The notes under the pieces: model-generated | Told to the model about the DNA's origin: nothing | Databases searched by the model: none | What the model saw: the letters and a program-made list of their open reading frames with translations, nothing else | Position numbers and translations under genes: made by a program | Source: Pseudoalteromonas amylolytica | Lineage (GTDB): Bacteria; Pseudomonadota; Gammaproteobacteria; Enterobacterales; Alteromonadaceae | Assembly (NCBI RefSeq): GCF_001854605.1 | Contig: NZ_MKJU01000004.1 | Span: 1 to 64,000 of the forward strand | Length of the DNA stretch: 64,000 bases | Direction: 5' to 3' | In this document: piece after piece, positions 1-8,756 of the stretch | How positions within the stretch are numbered: the stretch's first letter is position 1 | How the letters are laid out: the number at the start of each line of letters is the position of its first letter

Positions 1-4
1 AGAC

Positions 5-33
5 ATAAAAAAACCCGAGCCTAAGCTCGGGTT
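5..33 (-). terminator. Intrinsic terminator of tufB
   Basis: A 9-bp perfect stem (AACCCGAGC / GCTCGGGTT) with a CTAA loop. Read on the minus strand it is followed by a T run (the A-tract at 5-13 on the plus strand). It lies about 35 bases downstream of the tufB stop, so it ends the tRNA-tufB operon. Confidence 0.9.
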
Positions 34-68
34 CTTCTAATGCTTTGTGGCATTAACTAAAGTCGATA

Positions 69-1253
69 TTACTCAACGATAGTTGCTACAACACCAGCAC
101 CAACTGTACGGCCACCTTCACGGATAGCGAAGCGTAAACCTTCGTCCATCGCGATTGGGCAGATTAGCTCTACAGTCATCTTGATGTTGTCACCAGGCAT
201 TACCATTTCTACGCCTTCTGGTAGCTCAACGTTACCTGTTACGTCAGTTGTACGGAAGTAGAACTGTGGACGGTAGCCTTTGAAGAATGGCGTGTGACGA
301 CCACCTTCATCTTTAGAAAGTACGTATACTTCTGAAGTGAACTTCGTGTGAGGTGTGATTGAACCAGGCTTCGCTAGTACTTGACCACGCTCAACATCAT
401 CACGCTTAGTACCACGTAGTAGTGCACCAATGTTCTCACCCGCACGACCTTCGTCTAGAAGCTTACGGAACATCTCAACACCCGTACAAGTTGTCTTCGT
501 AGTTTCTTTGATACCTACGATTTCAACTTCGTCGTTCACGTTGATGATACCAGCTTCAACACGGCCTGTTACTACTGTACCACGACCCTGGATTGAGAAT
601 ACGTCTTCGATAGGCATGATGAATGGCTTATCGATATCACGCTCTGGCTCTGGGATGTAAGAATCTAGTGCTTCTGCAAGCTCAACGATCTTGTCTTCCC
701 ACTCTTTCTCACCTTCTAGTGCTTTAAGCGCTGAACCTTGGATTAGTGGTAGGTCATCACCTGGGAAGTCATACTCTGAAAGTAGTTCACGTACTTCCAT
801 CTCTACTAGCTCTAGAAGCTCTTCGTCGTCAACCATGTCACATTTGTTCATGAATACGATGATGTAAGGTACACCAACCTGACGAGAAAGTAGGATGTGC
901 TCACGTGTTTGAGGCATAGGACCGTCAGTAGCAGCAACTACTAGGATCGCGCCGTCCATCTGTGCAGCACCAGTGATCATGTTTTTAACATAGTCAGCGT
1001 GTCCTGGACAGTCTACGTGTGCGTAGTGACGAGTCGGTGTATCGTACTCAACGTGTGAAGTTGAGATTGTGATACCACGCTCACGCTCTTCTGGAGCGTT
1101 ATCGATTGATGCGAAGTCTTTTGCTTCACCACCGTATACTTTTGCAAGTACGTTAGTGATTGCTGCTGTTAGAGTTGTTTTACCGTGGTCAACGTGGCCG
1201 ATTGTACCTACGTTTACGTGCGGTTTTACGCGTTCAAACTTTTCTTTTGCCAT
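69..1253 (-). CDS. tufB: Elongation factor Tu
   Basis: Translational GTPase that delivers aminoacyl-tRNA to the ribosomal A site in the cytoplasm. At 394 residues it has the standard bacterial length. The G1 motif GHVDHGKT lies near residue 19, DCPGH near residue 81 and NKCD near residue 136, followed by the two beta-barrel domains and the family C-terminal end. It is the last gene of a tRNA-Thr/Tyr/Gly/Thr operon, the same order as thrU-tyrU-glyT-thrT-tufB of Escherichia coli. This suggests it is the tufB copy, with tufA expected in the str operon elsewhere. Codon use is strongly biased, as expected for a highly expressed gene. I am very sure of the function; the A/B label rests on context. 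Confidence 0.98.
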   Translation of the reverse strand: MAKEKFERVKPHVNVGTIGHVDHGKTTLTAAITNVLAKVYGGEAKDFASIDNAPEERERGITISTSHVEYDTPTRHYAHVDCPGHADYVKNMITGAAQMDGAILVVAATDGPMPQTREHILLSRQVGVPYIIVFMNKCDMVDDEELLELVEMEVRELLSEYDFPGDDLPLIQGSALKALEGEKEWEDKIVELAEALDSYIPEPERDIDKPFIMPIEDVFSIQGRGTVVTGRVEAGIINVNDEVEIVGIKETTKTTCTGVEMFRKLLDEGRAGENIGALLRGTKRDDVERGQVLAKPGSITPHTKFTSEVYVLSKDEGGRHTPFFKGYRPQFYFRTTDVTGNVELPEGVEMVMPGDNIKMTVELICPIAMDEGLRFAIREGGRTVGAGVVATIVE

Positions 1254-1380
1254 GACGGAACCTATCAGTTTTTGTGTATCTAGATTACATATAAAAATAA
1301 CCCGCCATATGCGAGCTAAGATTATTCTTTCAGTTATTTAATGACAAATCAAAGGAAGTATTTGAGAAGATTCTTAAGAC

Positions 1381-1456
1381 TGGTGCTGATAGGCAGATTT
1401 GAACTGCCGACCTCACCCTTACCAAGGGTGCGCTCTACCAACTGAGCTATATCAGC
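1381..1456 (-). tRNA. thrT: tRNA-Thr (anticodon GGT)
   Basis: A 76-nt cloverleaf on the minus strand. The acceptor is GCTGATA paired with TATCAGC, the anticodon loop reads CTTGGTA, and the 3' CCA is encoded. It sits between tRNA-Gly and tufB in the operon. Confidence 0.96.
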
Positions 1457-1468
1457 ACACCAGAATAC

Positions 1469-1543
<75 letters not shown>

Positions 1544-1587
1544 TTTAGGAACCTGTTCTTAACTACCTCGAACCGTCAAGAATAAAG

Positions 1588-1672
1588 TGGTGGAGGGGGC
1601 TGGATTCGAACCAGCGAAGGCAGTGCCGTCAGATTTACAGTCTGATCCCTTTGGCCGCTCGGGAACCCCTCC
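1588..1672 (-). tRNA. tyrU: tRNA-Tyr (anticodon GTA)
   Basis: An 85-nt class II tRNA on the minus strand with a long variable arm. The acceptor is GGAGGGG, the anticodon loop contains GTA, and CCA is encoded. Second tRNA of the operon. Confidence 0.96.
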
Positions 1673-1718
1673 ACGAAAAATTCTTTCCTAAAGCATCTGC
1701 AGATTGCAGTGTAAAAAA

Positions 1719-1794
<76 letters not shown>

Positions 1795-1815
1795 ACTGCT
1801 TTAGTACGGGGCGAG

Positions 1816-1844
1816 ATTCTAGAGCAAGGTTTCGGGCGATGCAA
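1816..1844 (-). promoter_or_regulatory. Promoter of the tRNA-tufB operon
   Basis: On the minus strand a -35 TTGCAT and a -10 TAGAAT are separated by exactly 17 bp. They are followed by a GC-rich discriminator (CTCGCCCCG) just upstream of the first tRNA. GC-rich discriminators are typical of stable-RNA promoters under stringent (ppGpp) control; that control is inferred here. Confidence 0.75.
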
Positions 1845-1915
1845 CAACAATCTGCAAAAAAATGTGAAAATAATGCTTAAGTGCTCAGATTTACGGCAAA
1901 AACGCGCTAAAACAT

Positions 1916-2620
1916 TCAAAGTTGAATGTTTTTACGCCAAAACTGTAGTCCCTGAAAGACCAAAAAGTCATGAAACAAAGTCTCACATTCAAGCTGCTGA
2001 GATATAAATTCACCGTATCCGCCTGCACAAATCACGTTAAGGTCATGTTTATCACACTCTAAGCTTGCTATTCCCGCATACACAGCCCCCAATGTTGCCA
2101 CCAAAGCGCCATTTTTGACCGCATTAGGCGTATTCTTACCCAGTTCCTGGGTATATAAGCTTTGCTCATCACTGAATACTTTTTGCGTATTACTCACCAC
2201 ACTGCTGACCATCATATCCAACCCCGGCAGTATCCAGCCACCCAAATGCTGGCCACGGGCGCTAAGCACATCTACTTTGGTGGCGGTGCCCGAATCAACA
2301 ATGACACAATGCTTGTTAGGATATAAATAATGACATGCCACCACAGTTAACCAGCGATCGATCCCAAGGTTTTGATATTGTGTATACGCACAGTGTAATT
2401 GGCCTAACACAGGTGTTACATAAGCGTGAATAATTGGAATGTTCAACTGCTGCGCTTTGACGGTGTAGGGAGTTAATTCATCTGACTTTCCGACTTGTGC
2501 CACCAGCACCTCGCTGAGTTTCCCCCACGGAATATCGCTTTGCGCTATCACCTTTATAGTTTGTTGCTCAGCCAAGGCTAACTTGACCGCGGTATTGCCC
2601 ACATCTATTAACAAACGCAT
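1916..2620 (-). CDS. coaX: Type III pantothenate kinase
   Basis: Phosphorylates pantothenate in the first step of coenzyme A synthesis, using a kinase of the ASKHA fold rather than PanK-I. The 234-residue protein begins with the phosphate-binding IDVGNTAVK motif at about residues 5-13. It has IDRW near residue 87 and the VDSGTATKVD segment near residue 107, all CoaX hallmarks. Its start overlaps the birA stop by one base, so murB, birA and coaX are probably co-transcribed. The length is slightly short for the family, but no motif is missing. Confidence 0.9.
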   Translation of the reverse strand: MRLLIDVGNTAVKLALAEQQTIKVIAQSDIPWGKLSEVLVAQVGKSDELTPYTVKAQQLNIPIIHAYVTPVLGQLHCAYTQYQNLGIDRWLTVVACHYLYPNKHCVIVDSGTATKVDVLSARGQHLGGWILPGLDMMVSSVVSNTQKVFSDEQSLYTQELGKNTPNAVKNGALVATLGAVYAGIASLECDKHDLNVICAGGYGEFISQQLECETLFHDFLVFQGLQFWRKNIQL

Positions 2621-3609
2621 TAGTCGCCCTTACGCAATGATATTTCACCACCAAAATAGCTTTTTAATTCACCATCCTGACGTAATACAATCCCGCCTTG
2701 TTCATCGATACCTTCACACACTCCACGCCACTGGCGTTGACCAGTACTAAGTGTAACAACTTCTCCTGCAAAAGCATTGAGCGCGTTCCACTGCACTTTC
2801 ATCTCAGCCAAACCTGTTTTCTGGTATTGCGCCAAACGCGCAGTCAAGCACTGGGTGAGCACAGCAACCAGTTGATTTTTATCCAGTGTTCCGATATGAC
2901 TCGACAAGTCTGTCCAAGGTTGGTCGATATGAGATGAGGCGCCATCTGGCATGAGCAAATTAATACCTATACCAATCACTAGGTGACAAGGGCCTTCTAC
3001 TTGACCATCTAACTCCACTAGCACCCCAGCGAGTTTCTTGCCATTTAGGTAAATGTCGTTTGGCCATTTGAGTGATACATCGAGTTGATACAAAGACTTC
3101 AAAGCATCATATACCGCTAACCCCACCGCAATAGATACCCCCATGGCAGCTTGCAAACCATCATCTAATCGCCAGTAGTAACTGTAATAAAGGTTTGCGC
3201 CAAAGGGGGATTGCCATGTACGACCGCGCCTACCTCGACCGGCTTGTTGCATTTCCGCCGCTAAGATCTGCCCCGAAGCCATCGGTCGCTTTGCTTGCAC
3301 ACGGCGCATTAACTCACTGTTGGTTGAATCAATCACCGCAGCCACTTCTATTGGATTATGGCACTGTAACTGAGTGAGGTGCTGACTTATCTGCGCTTTA
3401 TCCAACAAAGGTAAACTGTGGTTAAGGCTGTAGCCCTTGCCACTGACGGTAAATATATCAATTCCCATCTCTTGCAACGAAGCAATATGTTTTGACACCG
3501 CCGCTCGGCTAATGCCTAACTGTTCTCCCAACAATTGGCCAGACACAAACCCACCTTGGTTGAGTGCATTCAAAACCGCAAGCTTGTTACCTTGAAGCGC
3601 TTTAGTCAT
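2620..3609 (-). CDS. birA: Bifunctional biotin-[acetyl-CoA-carboxylase] ligase / biotin operon repressor BirA
   Basis: Activates biotin to biotinyl-AMP and attaches it to the biotin carboxyl carrier protein. The long form also represses biotin synthesis genes. In the 329 residues an N-terminal winged helix (about 5-60, with LGEQLGISRAAVSKHI) is followed by the catalytic domain. That domain shows the biotinyl-AMP loop GRGRRGRTW near residue 124 and KWPNDIYLNGKKLAG near residue 184, then a C-terminal SH3-like domain. The HTH domain implies regulatory capacity. It overlaps murB by 8 bases upstream and coaX by one base downstream. Confidence 0.96.
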   Translation of the reverse strand: MTKALQGNKLAVLNALNQGGFVSGQLLGEQLGISRAAVSKHIASLQEMGIDIFTVSGKGYSLNHSLPLLDKAQISQHLTQLQCHNPIEVAAVIDSTNSELMRRVQAKRPMASGQILAAEMQQAGRGRRGRTWQSPFGANLYYSYYWRLDDGLQAAMGVSIAVGLAVYDALKSLYQLDVSLKWPNDIYLNGKKLAGVLVELDGQVEGPCHLVIGIGINLLMPDGASSHIDQPWTDLSSHIGTLDKNQLVAVLTQCLTARLAQYQKTGLAEMKVQWNALNAFAGEVVTLSTGQRQWRGVCEGIDEQGGIVLRQDGELKSYFGGEISLRKGD

Positions 3610-4615
3610 TCATGACTCCCTGAATGTGTATTTCGTCATATTGGCCCATCAGACGTACTTCATGCTCCAAACGGACACGGAACTGACCCCAAACCTGTTG
3701 CTGAATATATTCTATCATGGCTATCAAATCTTCTGCGCTGCCTTTACCTTGGTTCACCAACACCAGAGCCTGCTGCTGATAAACAACAATATCGCCAATT
3801 TGGTGGCCCTTGAGGCCAAGTTGTTCTATTAACCACCCCGCAGCAATTTTTTGCTGCTGCGGGTCAACATAATAAACAGGCATATTTGCAAAGCGCTGTT
3901 TGAGCACAGCTACCATCTCATTGCTGACAATAGGGTTTTTAAAAAAGCTGCCCGCATTGGCCAGTAGCTGTGGATCTGGTAGCTTACTTTGTCGGACATT
4001 GATGACCGTGTCACACACTTGCTTGGCTGTTGGTTGTTGCTCATGAAGAGCTTGTAATGGACCATAACTTAGCTGCGGCCGCCATTGCTTATTCAATCTA
4101 AGTCCCACACGCGTGATCACAAAGCATCCTTTGCGTGCATGTTTAAACACAGAATCACGATAGCCAAATTCACATTGCTCATTACTCAGCTTGACACATT
4201 GCTTTGTTGCAATATCAAAGCCCTCAACGTACTCAACAAATTGTGCTAATTCAACGCCATAAGCGCCAATATTCTGCACGGGGGCCGCTCCTACGGTGCC
4301 AGGGATTAACGCTAAGTTTTCTAACCCAGCAATATTTTGCTCTAGCAAATAGATGACCAGCGCGTGCCAATTTTCTCCTGCGGCCACTTCTACCAACCAG
4401 TTGTCACCGCGTTCTTCAATTGTGATGCCTCGAAGCGCAATCTTCAGTACGGTGCCGGCAAAATCATCGACAAAAATGGTATTACTCCCTTCTCCAAGCA
4501 AACAAAATGGCTTTGAGAAATCAATACCTTCAAGTTGGTGCCAATCACTAATAGTCACTAGCTGATGGCATTGACTGGGTAGGGCAAATGTATGTAGAGA
4601 CTGTAAAGCGTGCAC
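3602..4615 (-). CDS. murB: UDP-N-acetylenolpyruvoylglucosamine reductase
   Basis: FAD- and NADPH-dependent reduction of UDP-GlcNAc-enolpyruvate to UDP-MurNAc in peptidoglycan precursor synthesis, in the cytoplasm. The 337 residues match the long (type I, E. coli-like) MurB. The FAD-binding segment LGEGSNTIF lies near residue 40 and IPGTVGAAPVQNIGAYG near residue 104. NAGSFFKNP near residue 215 contains the serine that serves as the reductive-step acid. First gene of murB-birA-coaX; its stop lies inside birA. Confidence 0.96.
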   Translation of the reverse strand: MHALQSLHTFALPSQCHQLVTISDWHQLEGIDFSKPFCLLGEGSNTIFVDDFAGTVLKIALRGITIEERGDNWLVEVAAGENWHALVIYLLEQNIAGLENLALIPGTVGAAPVQNIGAYGVELAQFVEYVEGFDIATKQCVKLSNEQCEFGYRDSVFKHARKGCFVITRVGLRLNKQWRPQLSYGPLQALHEQQPTAKQVCDTVINVRQSKLPDPQLLANAGSFFKNPIVSNEMVAVLKQRFANMPVYYVDPQQQKIAAGWLIEQLGLKGHQIGDIVVYQQQALVLVNQGKGSAEDLIAMIEYIQQQVWGQFRVRLEHEVRLMGQYDEIHIQGVMND

Positions 4616-4746
4616 TGCATGGCCTTAACAAATAATTTCAATAGCGCTAGTTTACCCGATCACTTAACTGGGCGCATCCATGTGTGATCTTAACCACAAG
4701 CGTGTTATAACATGACCACAAACACTCCATAACGAGCAAGGATTTT

Positions 4747-6591
4747 ATGAAATTAACAGCCTTCGCGACCAGCCTTGCGCTGGCGGGACTCTCACACTCT
4801 GTCACAGCAACTCAAGCAGTAGACCAACACACCTACGCCAATCTCAATGATGTAATCTCAACTCATCTGCACCTAGATTTGGACGTAGACTTTGCCGACA
4901 AACAACTAGAAGGCTTTGTTGAGCACACTTTGGAGTGGAAAAATAGCAAAGCTCGCACTTTGGTACTTGATACCCGTGATTTAGAAGTCGATAAAGTGAT
5001 GTATCAAGGTCGTGATGGCAAATGGCATAAGGCCAGCTTCACACTTGCCAAACGTGATGATGTAAAAGGCGCTAAGCTGACAATACGTTTCAAAGAACAA
5101 GCAAAAAAAGCGCGCGTTTATTATAACAGCCTGCCACAAGCATCTGGCCTACAGTGGCTAACACCCATCCAAACAGCCAGCAAAACACACCCGTTCATGT
5201 ACAGTCAGTCTCAGGCTATTCATGCCCGCAGCTGGATCCCTGTGCAGGATACGCCAGCCATGCGTGTCACTTACTCAGCTCGCATCAACACTCCGAAAGA
5301 CGTGCGAGCGGTTATGAGTGCAGATAACTCGGGCGCACTTATCAAAGACGGCGATTATTGGTTTGATATGCCTCAAGCTATCCCGCCGTATTTAATCGCT
5401 ATCGGTGCGGGCAACCTTGAATATAAAGAAATGTCTCACCAAACGGCAATTTTTGCTGAGCCGCAAATCTTGGATGCCTCGGTTGCGGAGTTTAATGACA
5501 CGCAAACCATGATCAACAAAACCAATGCTATGTACGGCGAGTATGCATGGGGTCGTTACGACTTGTTAATGCTACCACCAAGCTTTCCATTTGGCGGCAT
5601 GGAAAATCCACGTTTATCCTTTATCACACCAACGGTTGTCGCCGGTGATAAGAGTTTGGTGAATCTAATCGCCCATGAACTGGCTCATTCTTGGTCTGGT
5701 AACTTGGTTACCAACGCGACATGGGAAGACTTGTGGTTGAACGAAGGTTTTACGTCGTATGTTGAAAACCGCATCATGGAAGAAGTATTTGGTCGAGAAC
5801 GTGCGGTCATGGAGCAAGCACTAGATGCAGCGGGTTTACGCGCACTACTCAAAACGATCGCAGCACCCGACACACGCTTGAACCTAAAGCTTAATGGTCG
5901 CGATCCTGATGATGCCTTTAGCTCGGTACCTTATACCAAAGGTCAACTGTTCTTAATTTACCTAGAAGAACAGTTTGGTCGTGAAAAGTTTGATGTGTTC
6001 GTCAAAGAATATTTTAAAACTTACGCGTTTAAATCGTTAACTACTGCAGAGTTTGTTGAATACTTAAAAGTAAATCTACTTGAGAAATACCCAGGTGTTG
6101 TTAGTTTGGACAAGGCCAAAGAGTGGATCTTTGAACCTGGACTACCCAGTGATGCCCCTAACCCCACATCCGACGCATTTGAAAAAGTCGATGCTCACAC
6201 ACAGGCTTGGTTAACAGGAAAACAAGATTTAAGCAGCCTCCCAACCGACAGTTGGACGGTTCACGAGTGGTTGCACTTTATCAACAACTTACCTCGAGAT
6301 CTTGCGCCAGCCAAAATGACTGAGTTGGATAAGGCATTTAACCTAACCCAATCTACCAATGCGGAACGCGCATTTGCTTGGTACATGCTGGCTGTAGGCA
6401 ATGGTTATGAAGCCATTTATCCTGCTTTGGACAAACATCTAACGGGTATTGGTCGTCGTAAGTTGATTGTTCCTCTATACAAAGCACTGGTTAAGCATGG
6501 TAAGCGTGACTGGGCTTACAAGGTGTACCAGAATGCACGTCCGGGTTATCACCCATTAGCACAAGGCACAATTGACGCGATTTTTGAGTAG
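4747..6591 (+). CDS. Secreted M1-family zinc aminopeptidase (leukotriene A4 hydrolase-like)
   Basis: Exported metallo-aminopeptidase that should remove N-terminal residues from peptides in the periplasm or outside. The 614-residue protein starts with a signal peptide (about residues 1-22) and has the exopeptidase motif GGMENP. The zinc site is HELAH at 310-314 with the third ligand Glu333 (HExxH-x18-E), followed by the C-terminal helical domain of the LTA4H subgroup. The start ATG follows an AAGGA ribosome site. It is monocistronic, with a terminator shared with the convergent gene. Substrate preference cannot be read from the sequence. Confidence 0.92.
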   Translation: MKLTAFATSLALAGLSHSVTATQAVDQHTYANLNDVISTHLHLDLDVDFADKQLEGFVEHTLEWKNSKARTLVLDTRDLEVDKVMYQGRDGKWHKASFTLAKRDDVKGAKLTIRFKEQAKKARVYYNSLPQASGLQWLTPIQTASKTHPFMYSQSQAIHARSWIPVQDTPAMRVTYSARINTPKDVRAVMSADNSGALIKDGDYWFDMPQAIPPYLIAIGAGNLEYKEMSHQTAIFAEPQILDASVAEFNDTQTMINKTNAMYGEYAWGRYDLLMLPPSFPFGGMENPRLSFITPTVVAGDKSLVNLIAHELAHSWSGNLVTNATWEDLWLNEGFTSYVENRIMEEVFGRERAVMEQALDAAGLRALLKTIAAPDTRLNLKLNGRDPDDAFSSVPYTKGQLFLIYLEEQFGREKFDVFVKEYFKTYAFKSLTTAEFVEYLKVNLLEKYPGVVSLDKAKEWIFEPGLPSDAPNPTSDAFEKVDAHTQAWLTGKQDLSSLPTDSWTVHEWLHFINNLPRDLAPAKMTELDKAFNLTQSTNAERAFAWYMLAVGNGYEAIYPALDKHLTGIGRRKLIVPLYKALVKHGKRDWAYKVYQNARPGYHPLAQGTIDAIFE

Positions 6592-6617
6592 TAAACGACG
6601 CGAAAATTATAGATTAG

Positions 6618-6646
6618 AAGGGCCACTATTGGCCCTTTATTTTTTC
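6618..6646 (+). terminator. Terminator of the M1 peptidase gene
   Basis: An 8-bp stem (AAGGGCCA / TGGCCCTT, loop CTAT) followed by TTATTTTTT. The hairpin covers the last codons of the convergent DUF2057 gene, whose stop is at 6626-6628. Confidence 0.85.
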
Positions 6647-7231
6647 TAGAAATGCGGCTCTTTGTGCATCGTTTGCTTGTTGCCACCAAAATTCCAACAT
6701 AGAGTACGCATCGGGATGAGATATGCCTTTTGCAGGTCTATCATTAGGTGGCGCAACGGGTGTTGAGGCCGTAGGAGCAAGTTCTCTCGCCGTCACCGGT
6801 CGTTCTTGGGAAAGGTTTGGACGAAACTTTAATGTCTCAAGCTCGACAGCTTGTCCACTCGGAGTTTGCAACGAAGCACTGGGATGTTTCGCAAATTGCT
6901 TAGCCAAGTCGACACTCTCAGGGCGTTGAAACAACACCTGATAATCGCCCTCTTCTGTCAGCTCCACAATCACCCAAAACGGGTTAGACTCAATCACCTC
7001 ATGCTCATCATAGTTTAACTCATATAAGTCGTTGTATTTTAATTTTAAGATGTGACGACCCGGCGCAAGTTCTAGCTCAGTAACTTTGCTAAATAGCGAA
7101 TGTTCGACTTCTTGTTCATTCACTTGCAAAGGGTACAGTTCAGACGAAAAATTGACCGTTGTACTGCCTGCATAGGCAAAGTTGAGTAATGTAAGTAGCG
7201 TAATGAATAAACCATATATCTTAACAGTCAT
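6626..7231 (-). CDS. DUF2057 (YccT/CsgI-like) exported protein
   Basis: The 201-residue protein has an N-terminal signal peptide (about 1-21). An immunoglobulin-like region follows with the DUF2057 pattern of a short beta strand, a LELAPGRHILKLKY segment near residue 54 and a C-terminal LEFWWQQAN..R.AFL motif. A Pro-rich linker lies around residues 145-170. The E. coli relative YccT (CsgI) is a periplasmic inhibitor of curli subunit polymerisation. No curli genes are visible here, so that role is not assumed. A CsgD-like regulator is encoded 0.7 kb away on the other strand, which may be coincidence. Confidence 0.72.
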   Translation of the reverse strand: MTVKIYGLFITLLTLLNFAYAGSTTVNFSSELYPLQVNEQEVEHSLFSKVTELELAPGRHILKLKYNDLYELNYDEHEVIESNPFWVIVELTEEGDYQVLFQRPESVDLAKQFAKHPSASLQTPSGQAVELETLKFRPNLSQERPVTARELAPTASTPVAPPNDRPAKGISHPDAYSMLEFWWQQANDAQRAAFLEKIKGQ

Positions 7232-7377
7232 GTTATATCCTTCAATTTTATGGCGATGTGTACATTTGCAGTTTGACAGGCAGTGTAAACTTTGTCATTA
7301 GTGTAACCATTCAACCTTAGTATACCCACCATGCCGTTCAATGATTGAAATCGAGCATGTATTTAGTAGGATCTAAC

Positions 7378-7749
7378 ATGACAGATAGCACAATTTTCGA
7401 CAAAATTATCAACAAAGAAATTCCAGCCGATGTTGTTTATGAAGACGAGCACACTCTCGCCTTTAAAGACATTAATCCTCAGGCTCCGTTCCATGTGTTG
7501 GTGATCCCCAAACAGCGTATTGCGACCATTAACGATGTAAATGAAGAAAACGCCCACCTTGTTGGCAACTTATATGTTGTTGCGGCAAAACTTGCCAAGC
7601 AACACGGCTTTGCCGAAGATGGCTACCGTGTGGTGATGAATTGCAATGAGCATGGCGGACAAACGGTGTATCATATTCACTTACACATGCTGGCTGGGCA
7701 GGCAATGGGGTGGCCTCCGTATCAAAATAAGAAAAAAGAACTATTCTAA
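7378..7749 (+). CDS. hinT: HIT-family purine nucleoside phosphoramidase
   Basis: Small cytoplasmic hydrolase of AMP-lysine and related adenosine phosphoramidates. The 123-residue product has IFDKIINKEIP near the N-terminus and ends in the histidine triad HIHLHMLAGQ near residue 101. A longer reading from a TTG at 7345 is possible. I prefer ATG 7378 because the family begins at this conserved segment and the upstream extension (MKSSMYLVGSN) is not typical. It appears to be expressed on its own. Confidence 0.93.
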   Translation: MTDSTIFDKIINKEIPADVVYEDEHTLAFKDINPQAPFHVLVIPKQRIATINDVNEENAHLVGNLYVVAAKLAKQHGFAEDGYRVVMNCNEHGGQTVYHIHLHMLAGQAMGWPPYQNKKKELF

Positions 7750-7841
7750 ACTATTCTTTGTTAAATAAAGTAAACAGTTAAGTTATTATACGGGAAAACA
7801 AAACTGTATTCATATCAAAAGGTTAACATTTTAATTTGATA

Positions 7842-7880
7842 ATATGTTACTGCTCATGATCTTACCTAGCAGTAACATAT
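7842..7880. repeat. 13-bp perfect inverted repeat upstream of the LuxR-type regulator
   Basis: ATATGTTACTGCT at 7842-7854 and AGCAGTAACATAT at 7868-7880 are exact inverse complements, separated by 13 bases. No T run follows on either side, so it is not a typical terminator. It could be a large operator or an RNA hairpin, 80 bases before the regulator start. Confidence 0.7.
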
Positions 7881-7959
7881 AGCAAATACTTCTATGCTTT
7901 GATGAAAATACTAATACAAAAGGGCGGAACCTCATGTTAGCATTGAAGTATCAGTTTGA

Positions 7960-8634
7960 ATGAGAGTGTTAGTATCAATGAGCAGTTCTGCCTTTTTGTT
8001 ATTAGATAAAAATCCAATTAATACCATAGGTATAAACGTGCTTCAGCCATTGCTCAAAACGCAAGGGCTAGAAGTTATTACCAGTACCAACATCGAAGAT
8101 GTACCGGAAGGAACAAGAATCCTATTTATCGAAACATCACCCAAAGATGCATGGAATACGCTCAAAGAGCAGCTCTCTAGGCTACAAGTCAATTGTGACA
8201 TCGTTCTTTTCAACCTTGATGAAAACCCTGAGCTGGCTAACAGAGCGCTGCTAAGTGGTATCCGTGGTGTTTTTTATACCACCGACAACGCAGATGTATT
8301 GATGAAAGGTATCCGCCTGCTGATGGAAAACCAGCTTTGGTATCGCCGAGAGATCATGTGTAATGCGCTAAATCGTATGTTGCAATTTAATAAAGATGCA
8401 CTGCATAAACTTACAGAAGGTGACATCGAACCAGTAAAACTCACTAAACGAGAAAAGGCAATAATCTCTTTGATGAGTAAAGGTGCTAAGAACAAAGAAA
8501 TTGCCGAAGATCTAAATATCAGCCCGCATACCGTTAAAACTCACTTATATAGTGCTTTTAGAAAAACCAAATGCCGTAACCGAATCGAGTTGCTGTCTTG
8601 GGCTCAGCAAAATATTCCTGATGAAATTCGCTAA
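7960..8634 (+). CDS. LuxR/CsgD-like transcriptional regulator
   Basis: The 224-residue DNA-binding regulator has an N-terminal receiver-like domain (about 1-130) that lacks a clear phospho-acceptor aspartate. The C-terminal LuxR HTH (about 155-218) reads LTKREKAIISLMSKGAKNKE, then IAEDLNISPHTVKTHLYS. The HTH and its KTHLY..FRK..CRNR ending resemble CsgD, the biofilm/curli activator of enterics. ATG 7960 is used; ATG 7978 is an alternative with GAGAG upstream. A terminator follows at 8661. The hybrid kinase gene starts 122 bases downstream, so the two may form a signalling pair, but separate transcription is likely. Target genes are unknown. Confidence 0.82.
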   Translation: MRVLVSMSSSAFLLLDKNPINTIGINVLQPLLKTQGLEVITSTNIEDVPEGTRILFIETSPKDAWNTLKEQLSRLQVNCDIVLFNLDENPELANRALLSGIRGVFYTTDNADVLMKGIRLLMENQLWYRREIMCNALNRMLQFNKDALHKLTEGDIEPVKLTKREKAIISLMSKGAKNKEIAEDLNISPHTVKTHLYSAFRKTKCRNRIELLSWAQQNIPDEIR

Positions 8635-8660
8635 GCAGCAATTTTATCAATTGTGTTATT

Positions 8661-8690
8661 AAAACAGTCGCTTTGGCGGCTGTTTTGCTT
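8661..8690 (+). terminator. Terminator after the LuxR-type regulator
   Basis: AAAACAGTCGC / GCGGCTGTTTT stem of 11 pairs with one wobble, ending in TTTTGCTT. It separates the regulator from the hybrid kinase gene. Confidence 0.75.
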
Positions 8691-8756
8691 CTTTACTCCC
8701 CCACCACAAGTCTCTATGCTAACCAATTAAGTACCTAACATAATAAATAAAAAAAT

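Noticed and set aside
1069..1341. 90-codon open frame opposite the start of tufB
   Set aside because: A shadow of the strongly biased tufB codons on the other strand; no ribosome site.
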